The notes under the pieces: model-generated
Told to the model about the DNA's origin: nothing
Seen by the model: only the letters and a program-made list of their open reading frames with translations
Database searches by the model: none
Position numbers and translations under genes: made by a program
DNA from: an uncultured Thermoguttaceae bacterium
GTDB taxonomy: Bacteria > Planctomycetota > Planctomycetia > Pirellulales > Thermoguttaceae
Length of the DNA stretch: 46,364 nucleotides
Reading direction: 5' to 3'
Assembly: GCA_938042245.1 (NCBI GenBank)
Contig: CALIRO010000034.1
Location: 1-46,364 of the forward strand
Shown here: positions 1 to 8,668 of the stretch, one piece after another
How positions within the stretch are numbered: the stretch's first letter is position 1
Layout of the letters: each line of letters begins with the position of its first letter

Positions 1-165
1 TTGTCTGGCCACGATCACGGCCTCTCCGGATTGCTCTGGGGGTACCAGAGCTTGGCTGGTAAGATCTCCTTGGCGGCCTAGATCCTCCTGCAACGCCAAA
101 CGCACCAGCTCCCGGTATTCCGCCTCCGTGCCCGCATCCCAGCTAATCTGAGTAAAGTCGCGCAT
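1..165 (-). CDS. nadC: Nicotinate-nucleotide pyrophosphorylase (quinolinate phosphoribosyltransferase), N-terminal part
   Basis: Only the first 55 codons lie in the window; the gene continues past base 1. The ATG is at 165 on the minus strand, with GGAG about 10 bases upstream. The peptide contains LVRLALQEDLGRQGDLTSQA followed by LVPPEQSGEAVIVARQ. This matches the start of NadC, where an 'ALxEDLGxGDxTS' motif opens the N-terminal domain. NadC makes nicotinic acid mononucleotide from quinolinate and PRPP in de novo NAD synthesis in the cytosol. It is divergent from the comEA-like gene. The identification rests on the motif alone, because the catalytic barrel is outside the window. Confidence 0.8.
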   Translation of the reverse strand, partial: MRDFTQISWDAGTEAEYRELVRLALQEDLGRQGDLTSQALVPPEQSGEAVIVARQ

Positions 166-424
166 TCCCACGGCTCCCCAAAAAAACGATCAACCAGCTT
201 CCCAACCTTCTCTCCCAAACGGATTCATTTTGTTCGGTTGAGAACCTTCTTGTTCGGTTGGCCGGGCTGAACCGGTGATTGTGTTTTGCTCTTTTCCTGA
301 GAATACTATCAAGATAGGTTCTGGGAGGTTTTTCTGGCAAGCCAGGCAAACGCAAACCCATCCGCTTCTTGGGGCCTATGTCTGCCGGGTCTATGTCTGG
401 CCCAAGTGAGAAGAGGCTGAGAGT
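166..424. other. Intergenic region between divergent nadC and comEA-like genes
   Basis: This 259-base region must hold promoters for both divergent genes, but I see no convincing -35/-10 pair. The only structure I can point to is an exact 11-base direct repeat, TTGTTCGGTTG, at 230-240 and 250-260. Its spacing of 20 bases, about two helical turns, could suit a dimeric regulator. This is a weak observation. Confidence 0.3.
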
Positions 425-1261
425 ATGGCTTGGCAATGGCTGATCAAAAGATTAACGCTTCAGAGGGCCCAAGCCAGTGCGCCCGAAGAATCGAGCCGCA
501 CCAATTCCTCTTTTCTAGAAGCAGCCTCCGGGAGGGGAATTGCATCTTCTGTTCAAGCGGTAGGCTTGGAAAAATCGGAGCCTTCGGCCCAATCGCCCCA
601 ATCGGCCCTCTCTGGGGATCCTTTTGCCACCGGACTGGAAGAATTCCCTGCCCGGCCAAGTCATCCATCTGAAAGAACTTCGGAGTCGGTTTCCTCCCCC
701 CCAGCGCACCTGCCGGAGCTACCGCCCCAGGCCACTCCCCTGCATGCGGAGGCTACTCCACTGCCCGCTGGAAAAGCCCAAGGAACCAAACCTGCTCAGC
801 CGGAACCACCGCTTCAGACTCTCCAGCCGCCCTGGCTGCTCCGACGAACCGATCAGCTCCTGCTGGCCGCTCTGCTTCTGCTGGCAGGCCTGGGAATGCT
901 CCTTTGGGCCCGTGGGCAAGCAGGCCCAGAAGGCCGTTTGATTGATATTGACCAAGCCAGCCCGTTAACAGCCGATTTCCGGGTCGATATCAATCAAGCC
1001 TCCTGGCCGGAACTGACCCAACTGCCTGGCATCGGCCCTACGTTGGCCCGGCGGATCGTAGAATACCGGCTCATGCACGGGCCGTTCCGCTGCCTCAAAG
1101 AGGTAGAAAAAGTCCGAGGCATCGGCCCCAAAAAACTCCAGCAGATCAAACCCTACCTTCTGCCTTTACCCGAACAGCGCCCCCCCCAGAGTCCGAAGCC
1201 CCCTTCAGAGAACTCTCCTAAGGACGTCCTAGAGACGTCTGGGGGAGGAAGTTCGGCGTAG
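425..1261 (+). CDS. ComEA-like helix-hairpin-helix protein with one membrane segment
   Basis: This is a 278-residue protein. Residues 1-140 are Pro/Ser/Ala-rich and look disordered. Residues 144-162 form one hydrophobic segment. Residues 188-246 form a ComEA-type double helix-hairpin-helix unit: VDINQASWPELTQLPGIGPT, then a second hairpin around VRGIGPKKLQQIKPYL. ComEA proteins bind double-stranded DNA at the cell surface during transformation, and the HhH unit contacts the DNA backbone. Here the long N-terminal region precedes the membrane segment, unlike short classical ComEA. It could therefore be a general membrane-tethered DNA-binding protein; no other competence gene is adjacent. The start at 425 has AGAGG about 9 bases upstream. 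The gene is convergent with hemA. Confidence 0.8.
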   Translation: MAWQWLIKRLTLQRAQASAPEESSRTNSSFLEAASGRGIASSVQAVGLEKSEPSAQSPQSALSGDPFATGLEEFPARPSHPSERTSESVSSPPAHLPELPPQATPLHAEATPLPAGKAQGTKPAQPEPPLQTLQPPWLLRRTDQLLLAALLLLAGLGMLLWARGQAGPEGRLIDIDQASPLTADFRVDINQASWPELTQLPGIGPTLARRIVEYRLMHGPFRCLKEVEKVRGIGPKKLQQIKPYLLPLPEQRPPQSPKPPSENSPKDVLETSGGGSSA

Positions 1262-1373
1262 CTCCGTTGCCTTCCCCTGGGCTTTGCTTTCCCGCGGAAA
1301 CTGCTTCCCAACGGGAGCCGATCGGTTGACTGCCCTGGTCTTTCCCTTTGTGCCTTTTCTGCTCGGCCTTTGG

Positions 1374-2645
1374 TTAATCTTTCAGGCGGAAGAGTTTAGC
1401 CAGGGCATCCAGGAGGTTGTGCGGGACGCCGTGGCGGGACTGGTCGCGCAGGGTATCCAGCGGCAGGTGGAGCATTTTATTGACCAGTCGGTCGAATGCT
1501 TGGCGGATTTCGCCTCGTGCATGGTCGTCGAGATGGGGCAATTTATTGAAGAGGCGTTGGAGTTCGTGGTTTTTCCAGCGTTGCCAATCTTGGCGAAGTT
1601 GCACGATCAGCGGGGTGCTGGCCTTATGGTGCAGGTTGGCCATGAAGCGGGCGGTTTCTTCTTCGATGATTCGCATCGCGGCCGGCAGTTCTGCGTCCCG
1701 TTGCTGGCGATTGGCTTCACAGGTGGCTTTTAGATCATCGATGGAGAAAAGATACACACCCGATTGTTCGCCGACGGCCGGTTCCACATCTCGAGGCACC
1801 GCCAAATCGAGGATAAACAGCGGCCAGCGCCGCCGTAGGGCGGCCACTTGCCGGAAGGTTTCTGCGGTGAGGATCGGCTCCTGGGCGCCGGTGGTGCTGA
1901 TAATCACATCGGCGGCCGCAGCCGCTTGCACCAACTGATTCCAGGGTACTGCTCGGCCATGCCAGCATTGGGCCAGCTGTTCAGCCCGTTCCAGGCTCCG
2001 ATTGATCACCATAATCTGTTGGGCGCCTTGCTGTTGGAGATATTTGAGGGTTTCCTCCGCCATTTCGCCGGCGCCAATGACCAGCACCTGTTTATCATCG
2101 AAGCGGTCGAAGACTTGCTGAGCAAAATCGGCTACCGCCACACTGGGAATACTCACTCGGTGTTGGTGCAGGGCCGTTTCGTTGGCTACGCGGCGTGCCA
2201 CCTTGACCGCTGTCTGGAATGCCGCATGGAGGATGGGCCCGGTGGCGCCCTGTTGGGTGGCCAGGTGGTAGGCCTGTTTGACCTGTCCCAGGATCTGGGC
2301 TTCGCCTAAGACCATGCTGTCCAAACTGCTAGCCACCGAAAACAGATGCCGAACCGCGTCTTCGTCTTCATAGGCGTACAGGTAGGGTTGGATCAGGTTG
2401 GAGTCCAGCGCATGGAACTGGGCCAAAAAGGCGGCGGCCTGTTCCGCCGAAGGGATCTGCTCCTCTTCTCCGCCCAGGTAAAGCTCCACTCGGTTGCACG
2501 TGGACAAAAGAACCGCTTCCGTTTGGGGCCACCGGGTTCGCAGCGCTGAAAGAGCCGACACGATCTGCCCCGGGTCAAAGGCCAACCGTTCCCGCAGCGC
2601 CAACGGCGTTCGATGATGACTACATCCAACTACCAGCAGATTCAT
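1374..2645 (-). CDS. hemA: Glutamyl-tRNA reductase
   Basis: The 423-residue protein has the usual family length. It reduces glutamyl-tRNA(Glu) to glutamate-1-semialdehyde with NADPH, the first step of the C5 route to tetrapyrroles. The N-terminal motif GCSHHRTPLALRERLAF is at 7-23. The catalytic cysteine is C50 in LLSTCNRVELY. The family signature GEAQILGQVKQAY is at about 114-126, and the NADPH-binding GAGEMA is at 191-196. A C-terminal helical dimerisation region follows. Its ATG overlaps the stop of the upstream membrane-protein gene (ATGA, 4 bases), so translation is probably coupled. A hemA paired with a hemX/ccsA-type gene is a known arrangement, for example in the Bacillus hem operon. 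Confidence 0.97.
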   Translation of the reverse strand: MNLLVVGCSHHRTPLALRERLAFDPGQIVSALSALRTRWPQTEAVLLSTCNRVELYLGGEEEQIPSAEQAAAFLAQFHALDSNLIQPYLYAYEDEDAVRHLFSVASSLDSMVLGEAQILGQVKQAYHLATQQGATGPILHAAFQTAVKVARRVANETALHQHRVSIPSVAVADFAQQVFDRFDDKQVLVIGAGEMAEETLKYLQQQGAQQIMVINRSLERAEQLAQCWHGRAVPWNQLVQAAAAADVIISTTGAQEPILTAETFRQVAALRRRWPLFILDLAVPRDVEPAVGEQSGVYLFSIDDLKATCEANRQQRDAELPAAMRIIEEETARFMANLHHKASTPLIVQLRQDWQRWKNHELQRLFNKLPHLDDHARGEIRQAFDRLVNKMLHLPLDTLRDQSRHGVPHNLLDALAKLFRLKD

Positions 2646-3625
2646 ACGGTTTGTATTGTTTCCGATAAAAACCCGGCGTCTGGTGGCCCGCCAGCCTGAG
2701 CGGCCCAGAACTCATCGGAAAGGAATGGTTTAGCCAGGGGATTGGGCTCCGCCTCCGGCCGAGCAAACCCCCCTGTCTGGTTCGTCGGCGCATGGCGAGT
2801 TCGGCCGTGGGCTGTATCCATCAGCAGCAGGGCAGCCAGCGCCGTTAGGAGAAACACAAAACTGACGATCGTAATCCAGGCGACTTTTCGCACTTCGTCG
2901 GCAGGCCGATACCAGATGACTAACACTAGAGCCACCAATAACCACCCAAACATGGCCAATGTGGTGATGACCAGCGGATCGGCCCAAGGCAAAGCGGGTA
3001 CATGCTGCTGGAAATTGATCCCATTGAGCACGATTCCGCTGAAAAGCCCGAGGGCCAAGGCGCCCAGGGCTAGGCTAAGAGATCGGCTATTCATGCGTTG
3101 CAGCCATTCTAAACTCGGCAGCCAAAACCGACCGCTCGGCCCCCGACGCTGTTTGAGCTGATAGGCCTGCAGCAGATAGAGCACCCCAGCGGTAAAGGCT
3201 GCCAAGATGGCTACCGTGGCCAGCAGGATGGCTGCGGCATGCACGAAGCCCCAGACTTGGGAGGCGGCTGGCTGGGGATAAGGGGTTCGGCTTGCCCACC
3301 AAGCTCCCGCCCCAATCAGCCCTAAGGCCAACGGCAAAAGCACCAGCCCAAACGGACTCCGAGGATAAGAAAAAACCAGCCCTAAATAAAGAGCCACCAA
3401 CAACCACGCTGCCAATAGACACCAGTCCATCTCACTAGAAAGCGGCGAACCGGTTATTGTAACCGCCCGATACCCAAGAAACACCGTATGGGCCAACAAA
3501 CCCACCGCCACAAACAAAACCACCAGCGCCCCCCGCAATCGGCTGGGAAACCATAGATGCGTCAGTTCCAGTACCAATGCCGCCCCATAACTAGCCGCAA
3601 AAAAGACAATGCCCATCTGGCCCAT
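2642..3625 (-). CDS. HemX/CcsA-type cytochrome c assembly-like membrane protein
   Basis: Starting at the ATG at 3625 gives 327 residues and about eight hydrophobic segments, matching the CcsA/HemX-like family (heme handling or control of glutamyl-tRNA reductase). A histidine in a membrane helix (FVHAAAILLATVAIL) is the kind expected for heme ligation, but I do not see the classical Trp-rich WWD motif. This favours a HemX-like role over a true cytochrome c synthase. The frame stays open to 3820, but that extra 65-residue stretch is Pro/Ser-rich and lacks a ribosome site. By contrast, GGGGGAAGAGGG lies directly before 3625 and a TATAAT lies about 40 bases upstream. The gene overlaps hemA by 4 bases, which supports a shared heme-related job. 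Confidence 0.8.
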   Translation of the reverse strand: MGQMGIVFFAASYGAALVLELTHLWFPSRLRGALVVLFVAVGLLAHTVFLGYRAVTITGSPLSSEMDWCLLAAWLLVALYLGLVFSYPRSPFGLVLLPLALGLIGAGAWWASRTPYPQPAASQVWGFVHAAAILLATVAILAAFTAGVLYLLQAYQLKQRRGPSGRFWLPSLEWLQRMNSRSLSLALGALALGLFSGIVLNGINFQQHVPALPWADPLVITTLAMFGWLLVALVLVIWYRPADEVRKVAWITIVSFVFLLTALAALLLMDTAHGRTRHAPTNQTGGFARPEAEPNPLAKPFLSDEFWAAQAGGPPDAGFLSETIQTV

Positions 3626-3665
3626 TTCCCTCTTCCCCCATCTTGGGATTTTCGCTCTTTTTGTT

Positions 3666-3671
3666 ATTATA
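3666..3671 (-). promoter_or_regulatory. Putative -10 element of the hemX-like/hemA operon
   Basis: The minus strand reads TATAAT here, 40 bases before the preferred ATG at 3625, which would leave a leader of about 34 bases. I find no good -35 hexamer at 16-18 bases, so this is only a -10 match. It supports the short start of the membrane-protein gene. Confidence 0.35.
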
Positions 3672-3951
3672 CTGCCTGGGAGACTTAACCTCCTAGACTG
3701 CTCGAATAAGAATGAGGTAGATGGGCTCTGGGTAAAAGGATTTGCTGGGGGATGGAGATATTGCTCTTGGAAGGGGGGTTTTGAAGGGGGGTTGGGCTTC
3801 CCACCGGAAAAGCTTTCCATACAGCTAGACAGAGATAAAAAGACCCGCAGTAGGAAACTGAGGCTGGTATATTGAACCTTCGGGTACCCGCTGGGGGCGG
3901 AAGAGTTTTTTATGCGGAAGCAAGCCTATTTCCGGCAAGGAGTAATTGTGG

Positions 3952-5412
3952 ATGGCAGCAGTTTCCTTCCATCGGACGGCAGCCTCGCATACAAAGATTG
4001 TGGCCACCGTGGGACCTGCTTCTGGAAGCGTGGAATCTTTGCGCCAATTGATCGAGGCGGGAGTGGATGTATTTCGGATCAATACGGCCCATGGGCAGCC
4101 GGCGGAACATGCGGAGACGATCGCCCGGATTCGGCAGGCAAGCGCCCAAGTGGGCCAACCAGTGGCCGTGTTGGTCGATCTGGCTGGGCCGAAGATCCGC
4201 CTGGGAGAAATCCCCGGTGGGCAGATGCAGTGTCAAACAGGCCAACGGCTCCGGTTTGTTCGCTCGGACGGCCCCCTCCTTCCTGGGGAACTGACGACCA
4301 GCTATCCGCAACTGATGGACGATCTCCAAGTAGGCGACCGGCTGATGTTGGCCGACGGAACCGTCGGTCTAGTTGTCCGAAGCCGATCGGCTGATTATGT
4401 CGAGTGTGAAGTGGTTCAGCCTGGCATCCTCCGAAGCCGACAGGGCGTCAATCTGCCCGGGGTGAAACTCAGTCTTCCTGCTTTGAGCGAGCAGGACGTG
4501 GCTGCTGCCCGTTGGGCCGCCCAGCAAGGCGCCGATTTCCTGGGCCTAAGCTTTGTTCGCCGTCCTGAAGATATCCTGATGCTACGGGAGATCCTTGGGC
4601 CATACGAGTCGTCGCCGCAGATTGTGGCCAAAATCGAAAAACCCGAGGCTCTCCACCATCTGGAGGCGATCGTGCGAGCGGCCGATGCGGTCATGGTAGC
4701 CCGTGGCGACCTGGGCGTGGAAACCGATATTGCCCAGATTGCCATCGTGCAAAAGCAGATCGTGGCCGCCTGCCGACGGGGGCGAAAGCCGGTCATCATT
4801 GCCACCCAGATGCTGGAAAGCATGACCCATGAACAATTACCCACTCGGGCCGAGGCCACCGACGTGGCCAATGCCATCCTCGACGGAGCCGACGCTTGTA
4901 TGCTTTCGGCGGAAACAGCGGTGGGAGAGCATCCGGTAGCAGCGGTGCAGATGATGCATCGGATCGCCCTGGCTACGGAACCGTTTGATCGGCCCAGAGT
5001 ACCGGCAGCGGACGAATCGATTGCGGAAGGTCTGGACCCGGTTACCGAAGCGACCGCCCGGGCTGCTGGCCAATTGGCCGAGCAGCTTGGCGCTAAAATC
5101 CTGCTGGTGGCCACAGCCACCGGCGCCACCGCCTTGTGCCTATCGAAATATCGGTTTCGCACTCCTGTCTGGGGAGCCAGTCCTTCGGAAGCCGTCTTAC
5201 GCCGGATGTGCCTTTATTGGGGGGTTGTCCCGCTGCCAGACGCCCCAACGGAAAACAGCATCGAGTTATTAGCCTATGCCATCCGCAAAGGCCGCCTGCT
5301 CGGCCACCTGCAACCAGGCGACCGCGTGGTGCTGCTGACCGGCTCGGACGTTACCGGCCGAACCCACAACATGATCCAAGTCCATACAGTGCCAGCTTCT
5401 CTTGACGGTTGA
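3952..5412 (+). CDS. pyk: Pyruvate kinase
   Basis: The ATG at 3952 gives 486 residues; AAGGAG ends 9 bases upstream, better than a TTG at 3946 that would be only 3 bases from it. The enzyme makes pyruvate and ATP from phosphoenolpyruvate and ADP, the last step of glycolysis. Visible motifs are TKIVATVGPAS near the start, FRINTAHG, DLAGPKIRLG, VAKIEKPEAL with the catalytic lysine, MVARGDLGVE, and ATQMLESMT followed by RAEATDVANAI. A short C-terminal domain ends the protein. The usual NFSHG serine that binds K+ is alanine here, and the usual DTKGPEIR is DLAGPKIR. A lysine at that position is typical of K+-independent pyruvate kinases. It stands alone between divergent hemA and downstream ispF. 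Confidence 0.97.
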   Translation: MAAVSFHRTAASHTKIVATVGPASGSVESLRQLIEAGVDVFRINTAHGQPAEHAETIARIRQASAQVGQPVAVLVDLAGPKIRLGEIPGGQMQCQTGQRLRFVRSDGPLLPGELTTSYPQLMDDLQVGDRLMLADGTVGLVVRSRSADYVECEVVQPGILRSRQGVNLPGVKLSLPALSEQDVAAARWAAQQGADFLGLSFVRRPEDILMLREILGPYESSPQIVAKIEKPEALHHLEAIVRAADAVMVARGDLGVETDIAQIAIVQKQIVAACRRGRKPVIIATQMLESMTHEQLPTRAEATDVANAILDGADACMLSAETAVGEHPVAAVQMMHRIALATEPFDRPRVPAADESIAEGLDPVTEATARAAGQLAEQLGAKILLVATATGATALCLSKYRFRTPVWGASPSEAVLRRMCLYWGVVPLPDAPTENSIELLAYAIRKGRLLGHLQPGDRVVLLTGSDVTGRTHNMIQVHTVPASLDG

Positions 5413-5837
5413 CATGCAGTTCCGATGTAGGCATGCGATTTGGTGCTTCGAGCCATTAGCACCTCCCCTGGATGGTCCACCCAGATTTCCCCTTCAACCA
5501 CTGGACAACAAACAATATAATCTTTGGCCGAATCATCTTTGACGGATGGCTTTATAATCTTGGGTGGCTGCTCCCTACAGGCATGGGTAGAATACACCGG
5601 AAGGGGGGCATAAGGGTGCTCCAGAGGATGTTAGCCTTCTTTCCGAGGTATTAGATGCGATCCTGGCAAACCGTGGGTATCTCCTCAGATCCGGGGTTGT
5701 TAATCCTTTTTCCGGATGGAATTGGGGCGTAGATTAGAGGCCGGGAAAGGAGATCCTCTGGGGCAAAAGAACCCAAAAAGAAAATAGAGAATATATGATG
5801 TTTAAAGAAAATCGGAAAGATAGGTAAGGGGAGGTTA
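5413..5837. other. Intergenic region between pyk and ispF with a likely long ispF leader
   Basis: No gene is supported in these 425 bases. The region holds a good promoter match at 5493-5521 and a second isolated TATAAT at 5553-5558. If the first promoter is used, ispF has an untranslated leader of about 310 bases. Within it, ATCCGG...CCGGAT (around 5692-5720) and AGAGG...CCTCT (around 5735-5760) could form hairpins. A reading frame antisense to ispF (5651-6154) runs through here, but it has no recognisable content. Confidence 0.4.
5493..5521 (+). promoter_or_regulatory. Putative sigma-70-type promoter upstream of ispF
   Basis: TTCAAC (5493-5498) and TATAAT (5516-5521) are separated by exactly 17 bases, a perfect -10 with a four-of-six -35. 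It points toward ispF, whose start is about 310 bases after the predicted start site. Confidence 0.45.
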
Positions 5838-6326
5838 ATGTCCTGGCGGGTTGGGTTGGGGCATGACACGCATCGGTTGGCCCTAGGGGGACCCATCCGA
5901 ATAGGGGGTATCGAAATACCCCATGATAGACATTCGGTCGGCCATAGCGATGCCGATGCCCTCCTCCATGCCATTATCGATGCCTTGTTGGGGGCGGCCG
6001 GCTTGGGGGATATCGGCCAGTATTTTCCGCCGGAAGACCCGGCAAACCAGGGGCGCAGCTCCGCAGAAATGCTCCAATCGGTGGTAGAAAAAGTCCGATC
6101 GGCTGGTTGGCAGATCGTCAACATCGACTGTATTGTACATTTAGAGCGGCCCAAATTGGCCCCTTACTGGCCCCAGATCCGAAGCCGTTTGGCTCAACTG
6201 CTCCAAATCCCGCCGGAACAGATCGGCCTGAAAGCCAAAACCGGTGAAGCCATTGGCCCCATTGGCCGAGAGGAACTCTGGATGGCCCAGGCAGTAGTCC
6301 TCCTAAGCAACCCGCATACCCCCTAG
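5838..6326 (+). CDS. ispF: 2-C-methyl-D-erythritol 2,4-cyclodiphosphate synthase
   Basis: The 162 residues match the family length. The enzyme closes CDP-methylerythritol phosphate to the cyclodiphosphate in the non-mevalonate isoprenoid pathway. The metal ligands D10 and H12 are in GHDTHRL and H44 is in HSDADALLHAIIDALLGA, with the FPP motif shortly after. The C-terminal block GLKAKTGEAIGPIGREE is also conserved. The ribosome site GGGGAGG is 5 bases before the ATG. No ispD is adjacent (the two are often neighbours or fused). cysS follows after 43 bases, so the two may be co-transcribed. Confidence 0.96.
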   Translation: MSWRVGLGHDTHRLALGGPIRIGGIEIPHDRHSVGHSDADALLHAIIDALLGAAGLGDIGQYFPPEDPANQGRSSAEMLQSVVEKVRSAGWQIVNIDCIVHLERPKLAPYWPQIRSRLAQLLQIPPEQIGLKAKTGEAIGPIGREELWMAQAVVLLSNPHTP

Positions 6327-6369
6327 TAGGAGGAGGTTCTACCCCAACCAGCACCCCTCTAGGAGGTGG

Positions 6370-7983
6370 ATGTTCGATCCCGAATCGGTTTCCCCAGATT
6401 TATCGGAAGCGAGGCGCAGGATGAACATGATCCGGATTTACAATACGCTTTCTCGAACCAAAGAACCGTTTGAGCCGGTTCGGCCTGGCAAGGTGGGCAT
6501 CTATCTATGCGGCCCTACCGTCTATAAGCCGAGCCATATCGGCCACATGGTCGGCCCGGTCATTTTCGACACCATCAAACGGTATCTTACCTACACCGGC
6601 TACGAAGTAACCTGGGTGGTTAACATCACCGACGTGGATGATAAGCTGATTGCCCGTTCGCGGGAGATGGGGATTCCGATGCAGCAGTTAGCTGAGCAAA
6701 TGACGGCCGACTATATGGAATGCCTTCGGGCAGTAGGAGTGGACGGGATCAATCATTTTCCCAGAGCCACCGACCATATCCCGGATATGATCCAATTTAT
6801 CGAGGATTTGATCCGGAAAGGTTTTGCCTATGAGGTGGAAGGGGACGTGTATTTTGAGGTATCGAAGAAGCTGGACTATGGGAAGTTGAGCCGGCGTAGT
6901 TTAGAGTCCATGCAGGGCGAAGGGGGCGAAGGCAGCCAGCGCAAGCGGTCGTCGGTGGATTTTGCCCTTTGGAAGCGTAGCAAACCGGGGGAGCCGTCTT
7001 GGCCAAGCCCTTGGGGTCTAGGTCGGCCCGGCTGGCACATTGAATGTTCGGTAATGAGCGCTCGGCTTTTGGGGGAGACGTTTGACATTCACGGCGGCGG
7101 CTTGGACCTGATCTTTCCCCACCATGAGAACGAAATTGCTCAGAGCGAGGCCCGCTATGGCAAACCGATGGCTCGCTATTGGGTGCATAACGGCCTGATG
7201 CAGGATGCGGAGGCGGTGGTCAAGGTCGGCGGCCGAATGAGCCGACCTATTACCCCCGATGACGAAGCCGAAGCTCAAGTGGCCGGCAAATTGGCTGGCC
7301 GACACGGCGCCAAATCCTTCCTCCTGTTGCTCAAAGAAGAAAATTTGCACCCGGAAGTAGTCCGGTTTTTCATTCTGGCCACCCATTACCGTCGGCCCAT
7401 TGAGTTCAGTGTCCAACGCATTCGGGAAGTCGGCACCGCCGTGGAGGCCTTTTATCGATACTTCCGCCGGTTTAGCCGGATTACCGGCGAAGATCCCTAT
7501 CGACTGCCGGTACCTATGCGGCGGCCGGACGGCCAATTCCATGCTGGAGACAATCCCTTCCTGCAGGATGTAGCCGATCTGCGAAACCGCTTCTTAGATG
7601 CCATGGACGACGATTTCAACACCGGAGCAGCCCTAGGACATCTGTTTGATCTGCTCCGCCGAATAAACAAATACATTGACGAGACCCGACTGGAAGAACC
7701 GGCCAACCGAAGCCAGGAGCCCATTGCCGCCCTTCGACAGGCTACCATTACCCTTCGCGAACTGGGATGGATTTTCGGCGTATTCCGAAAACCGGTGGAA
7801 ATCTCCGTGCAACCGGAGGATAATCTGGTCCGAGACTTGGTCCAGCTTCTGATCGATCTTCGGACCGAAGCTCGCAAGAAGAAAGATTTTACTACGGCGG
7901 ATACAATTCGGGATCGGCTAAGCAAACTGGGCATTCGGCTAGAAGATCGGCCTACAGGAACCGAATGGAGCTTTGCCAAGTAG
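6370..7983 (+). CDS. cysS: Cysteinyl-tRNA synthetase, with unusual KMSKS region
   Basis: The 537-residue class I synthetase charges tRNA(Cys). The HIGH motif is exact (H56-I-G-H59, in PSHIGHM). The four zinc ligands are present: C47 (LCGPTVY), C226 (GWHIECSVMS), H251 and E255 (FPHHENEIAQSE). A C-terminal DALR-like region follows. The usual KMSKS loop is not recognisable. Where 'KMSKSLGN' should be, residues 280-317 hold a longer Gly/Asp/Ala-rich stretch with GGRMSRP and then KLAGRHGAKSF. AGGAGG precedes the ATG at 6370 by only 3 bases. An internal ATG at 6421 (MNMIRIYNTL) matches the usual N-terminus better but has a weak ribosome site. The true start could be either. Confidence 0.95.
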   Translation: MFDPESVSPDLSEARRRMNMIRIYNTLSRTKEPFEPVRPGKVGIYLCGPTVYKPSHIGHMVGPVIFDTIKRYLTYTGYEVTWVVNITDVDDKLIARSREMGIPMQQLAEQMTADYMECLRAVGVDGINHFPRATDHIPDMIQFIEDLIRKGFAYEVEGDVYFEVSKKLDYGKLSRRSLESMQGEGGEGSQRKRSSVDFALWKRSKPGEPSWPSPWGLGRPGWHIECSVMSARLLGETFDIHGGGLDLIFPHHENEIAQSEARYGKPMARYWVHNGLMQDAEAVVKVGGRMSRPITPDDEAEAQVAGKLAGRHGAKSFLLLLKEENLHPEVVRFFILATHYRRPIEFSVQRIREVGTAVEAFYRYFRRFSRITGEDPYRLPVPMRRPDGQFHAGDNPFLQDVADLRNRFLDAMDDDFNTGAALGHLFDLLRRINKYIDETRLEEPANRSQEPIAALRQATITLRELGWIFGVFRKPVEISVQPEDNLVRDLVQLLIDLRTEARKKKDFTTADTIRDRLSKLGIRLEDRPTGTEWSFAK

Positions 7984-8144
7984 GCGGCCTGGAACGCCGT
8001 CTATCCAGACGGGGCCGGGTGGAACGTTATCTGTTGGACGGCTATTTATTGACTCTGGGGCTGTTAGACGGCCGTTATTCAGTCTGGACAGACTAAGCTA
8101 CGGGGGTTTTCCCCTGGCCAAACTGGTCCGATCAGGAGAGGGTT

Positions 8145-8651
8145 ATGCACTCTGGCCGGATCCTAGGGGTGGACCCGGGGCTGAACATCACCGGATATGG
8201 GGTGTTAGAGGCCAGTGCGGCAGGCCCCAGGTTAGTCGAAGCGGGCATTGTGCGGGCTGGTCAGCAAGGGGAAATGAGCCGACGCCTGGCAGCCATCTGG
8301 GAAGGCATTACCGAGCTGATCCGCACATTCCAGCCGGTTGCCTTAGCCTTGGAAGCCCTGTATGCCCATTATGAGCATCCGCACACGGCGATTTTGATGG
8401 GTCATGTACGGGGGGTGATTTGTTTGGCTGCTGGGCAGGCGGGGATTCCGGTGATTAGTTACTCGGCCACTCAGGTCAAACGGATTTTGACCGGTTCGGG
8501 CCGGGCTGATAAAGGACAAATGCAGCGGGCCATCCAGCGGGAATTGGCTCTAGAGCGGTTGCCGGAGCCTGCGGATGTGGCCGATGCCTTGGCCGTGGCC
8601 TTGTGCCATTATTACATGCACCTGCGCCCCCGAGCAGGCCTTAACCGGTAG
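8145..8651 (+). CDS. ruvC: Holliday junction resolvase RuvC (crossover junction endodeoxyribonuclease)
   Basis: The 168-residue RNase H-fold nuclease cuts Holliday junctions during recombinational repair. The four acidic active-site residues are visible: D10 in ILGVDPGL, E70 in LALEALY, and D144 and D147 in EPADVADALAVALCH. A strong AGGAGAGGG lies 5 bases before the ATG. ruvA follows 150 bases downstream after a pair of direct repeats; ruvB is not in the window. Confidence 0.97.
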   Translation: MHSGRILGVDPGLNITGYGVLEASAAGPRLVEAGIVRAGQQGEMSRRLAAIWEGITELIRTFQPVALALEALYAHYEHPHTAILMGHVRGVICLAAGQAGIPVISYSATQVKRILTGSGRADKGQMQRAIQRELALERLPEPADVADALAVALCHYYMHLRPRAGLNR

Positions 8652-8668
8652 GGTTGCTTTGGCCGCCA

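Noticed and set aside
3626..3820. N-terminal extension of the hemX-like protein
   Set aside because: It is Pro/Ser-rich, unlike the membrane domain. It has no ribosome site and contains a likely -10 element, while a strong ribosome site precedes the ATG at 3625.
5651..6154. Open frame of 167 codons on the minus strand over ispF
   Set aside because: It lies antisense to a clear ispF, has no family resemblance and no good ribosome site; it is a shadow of the GC-rich ispF codons.
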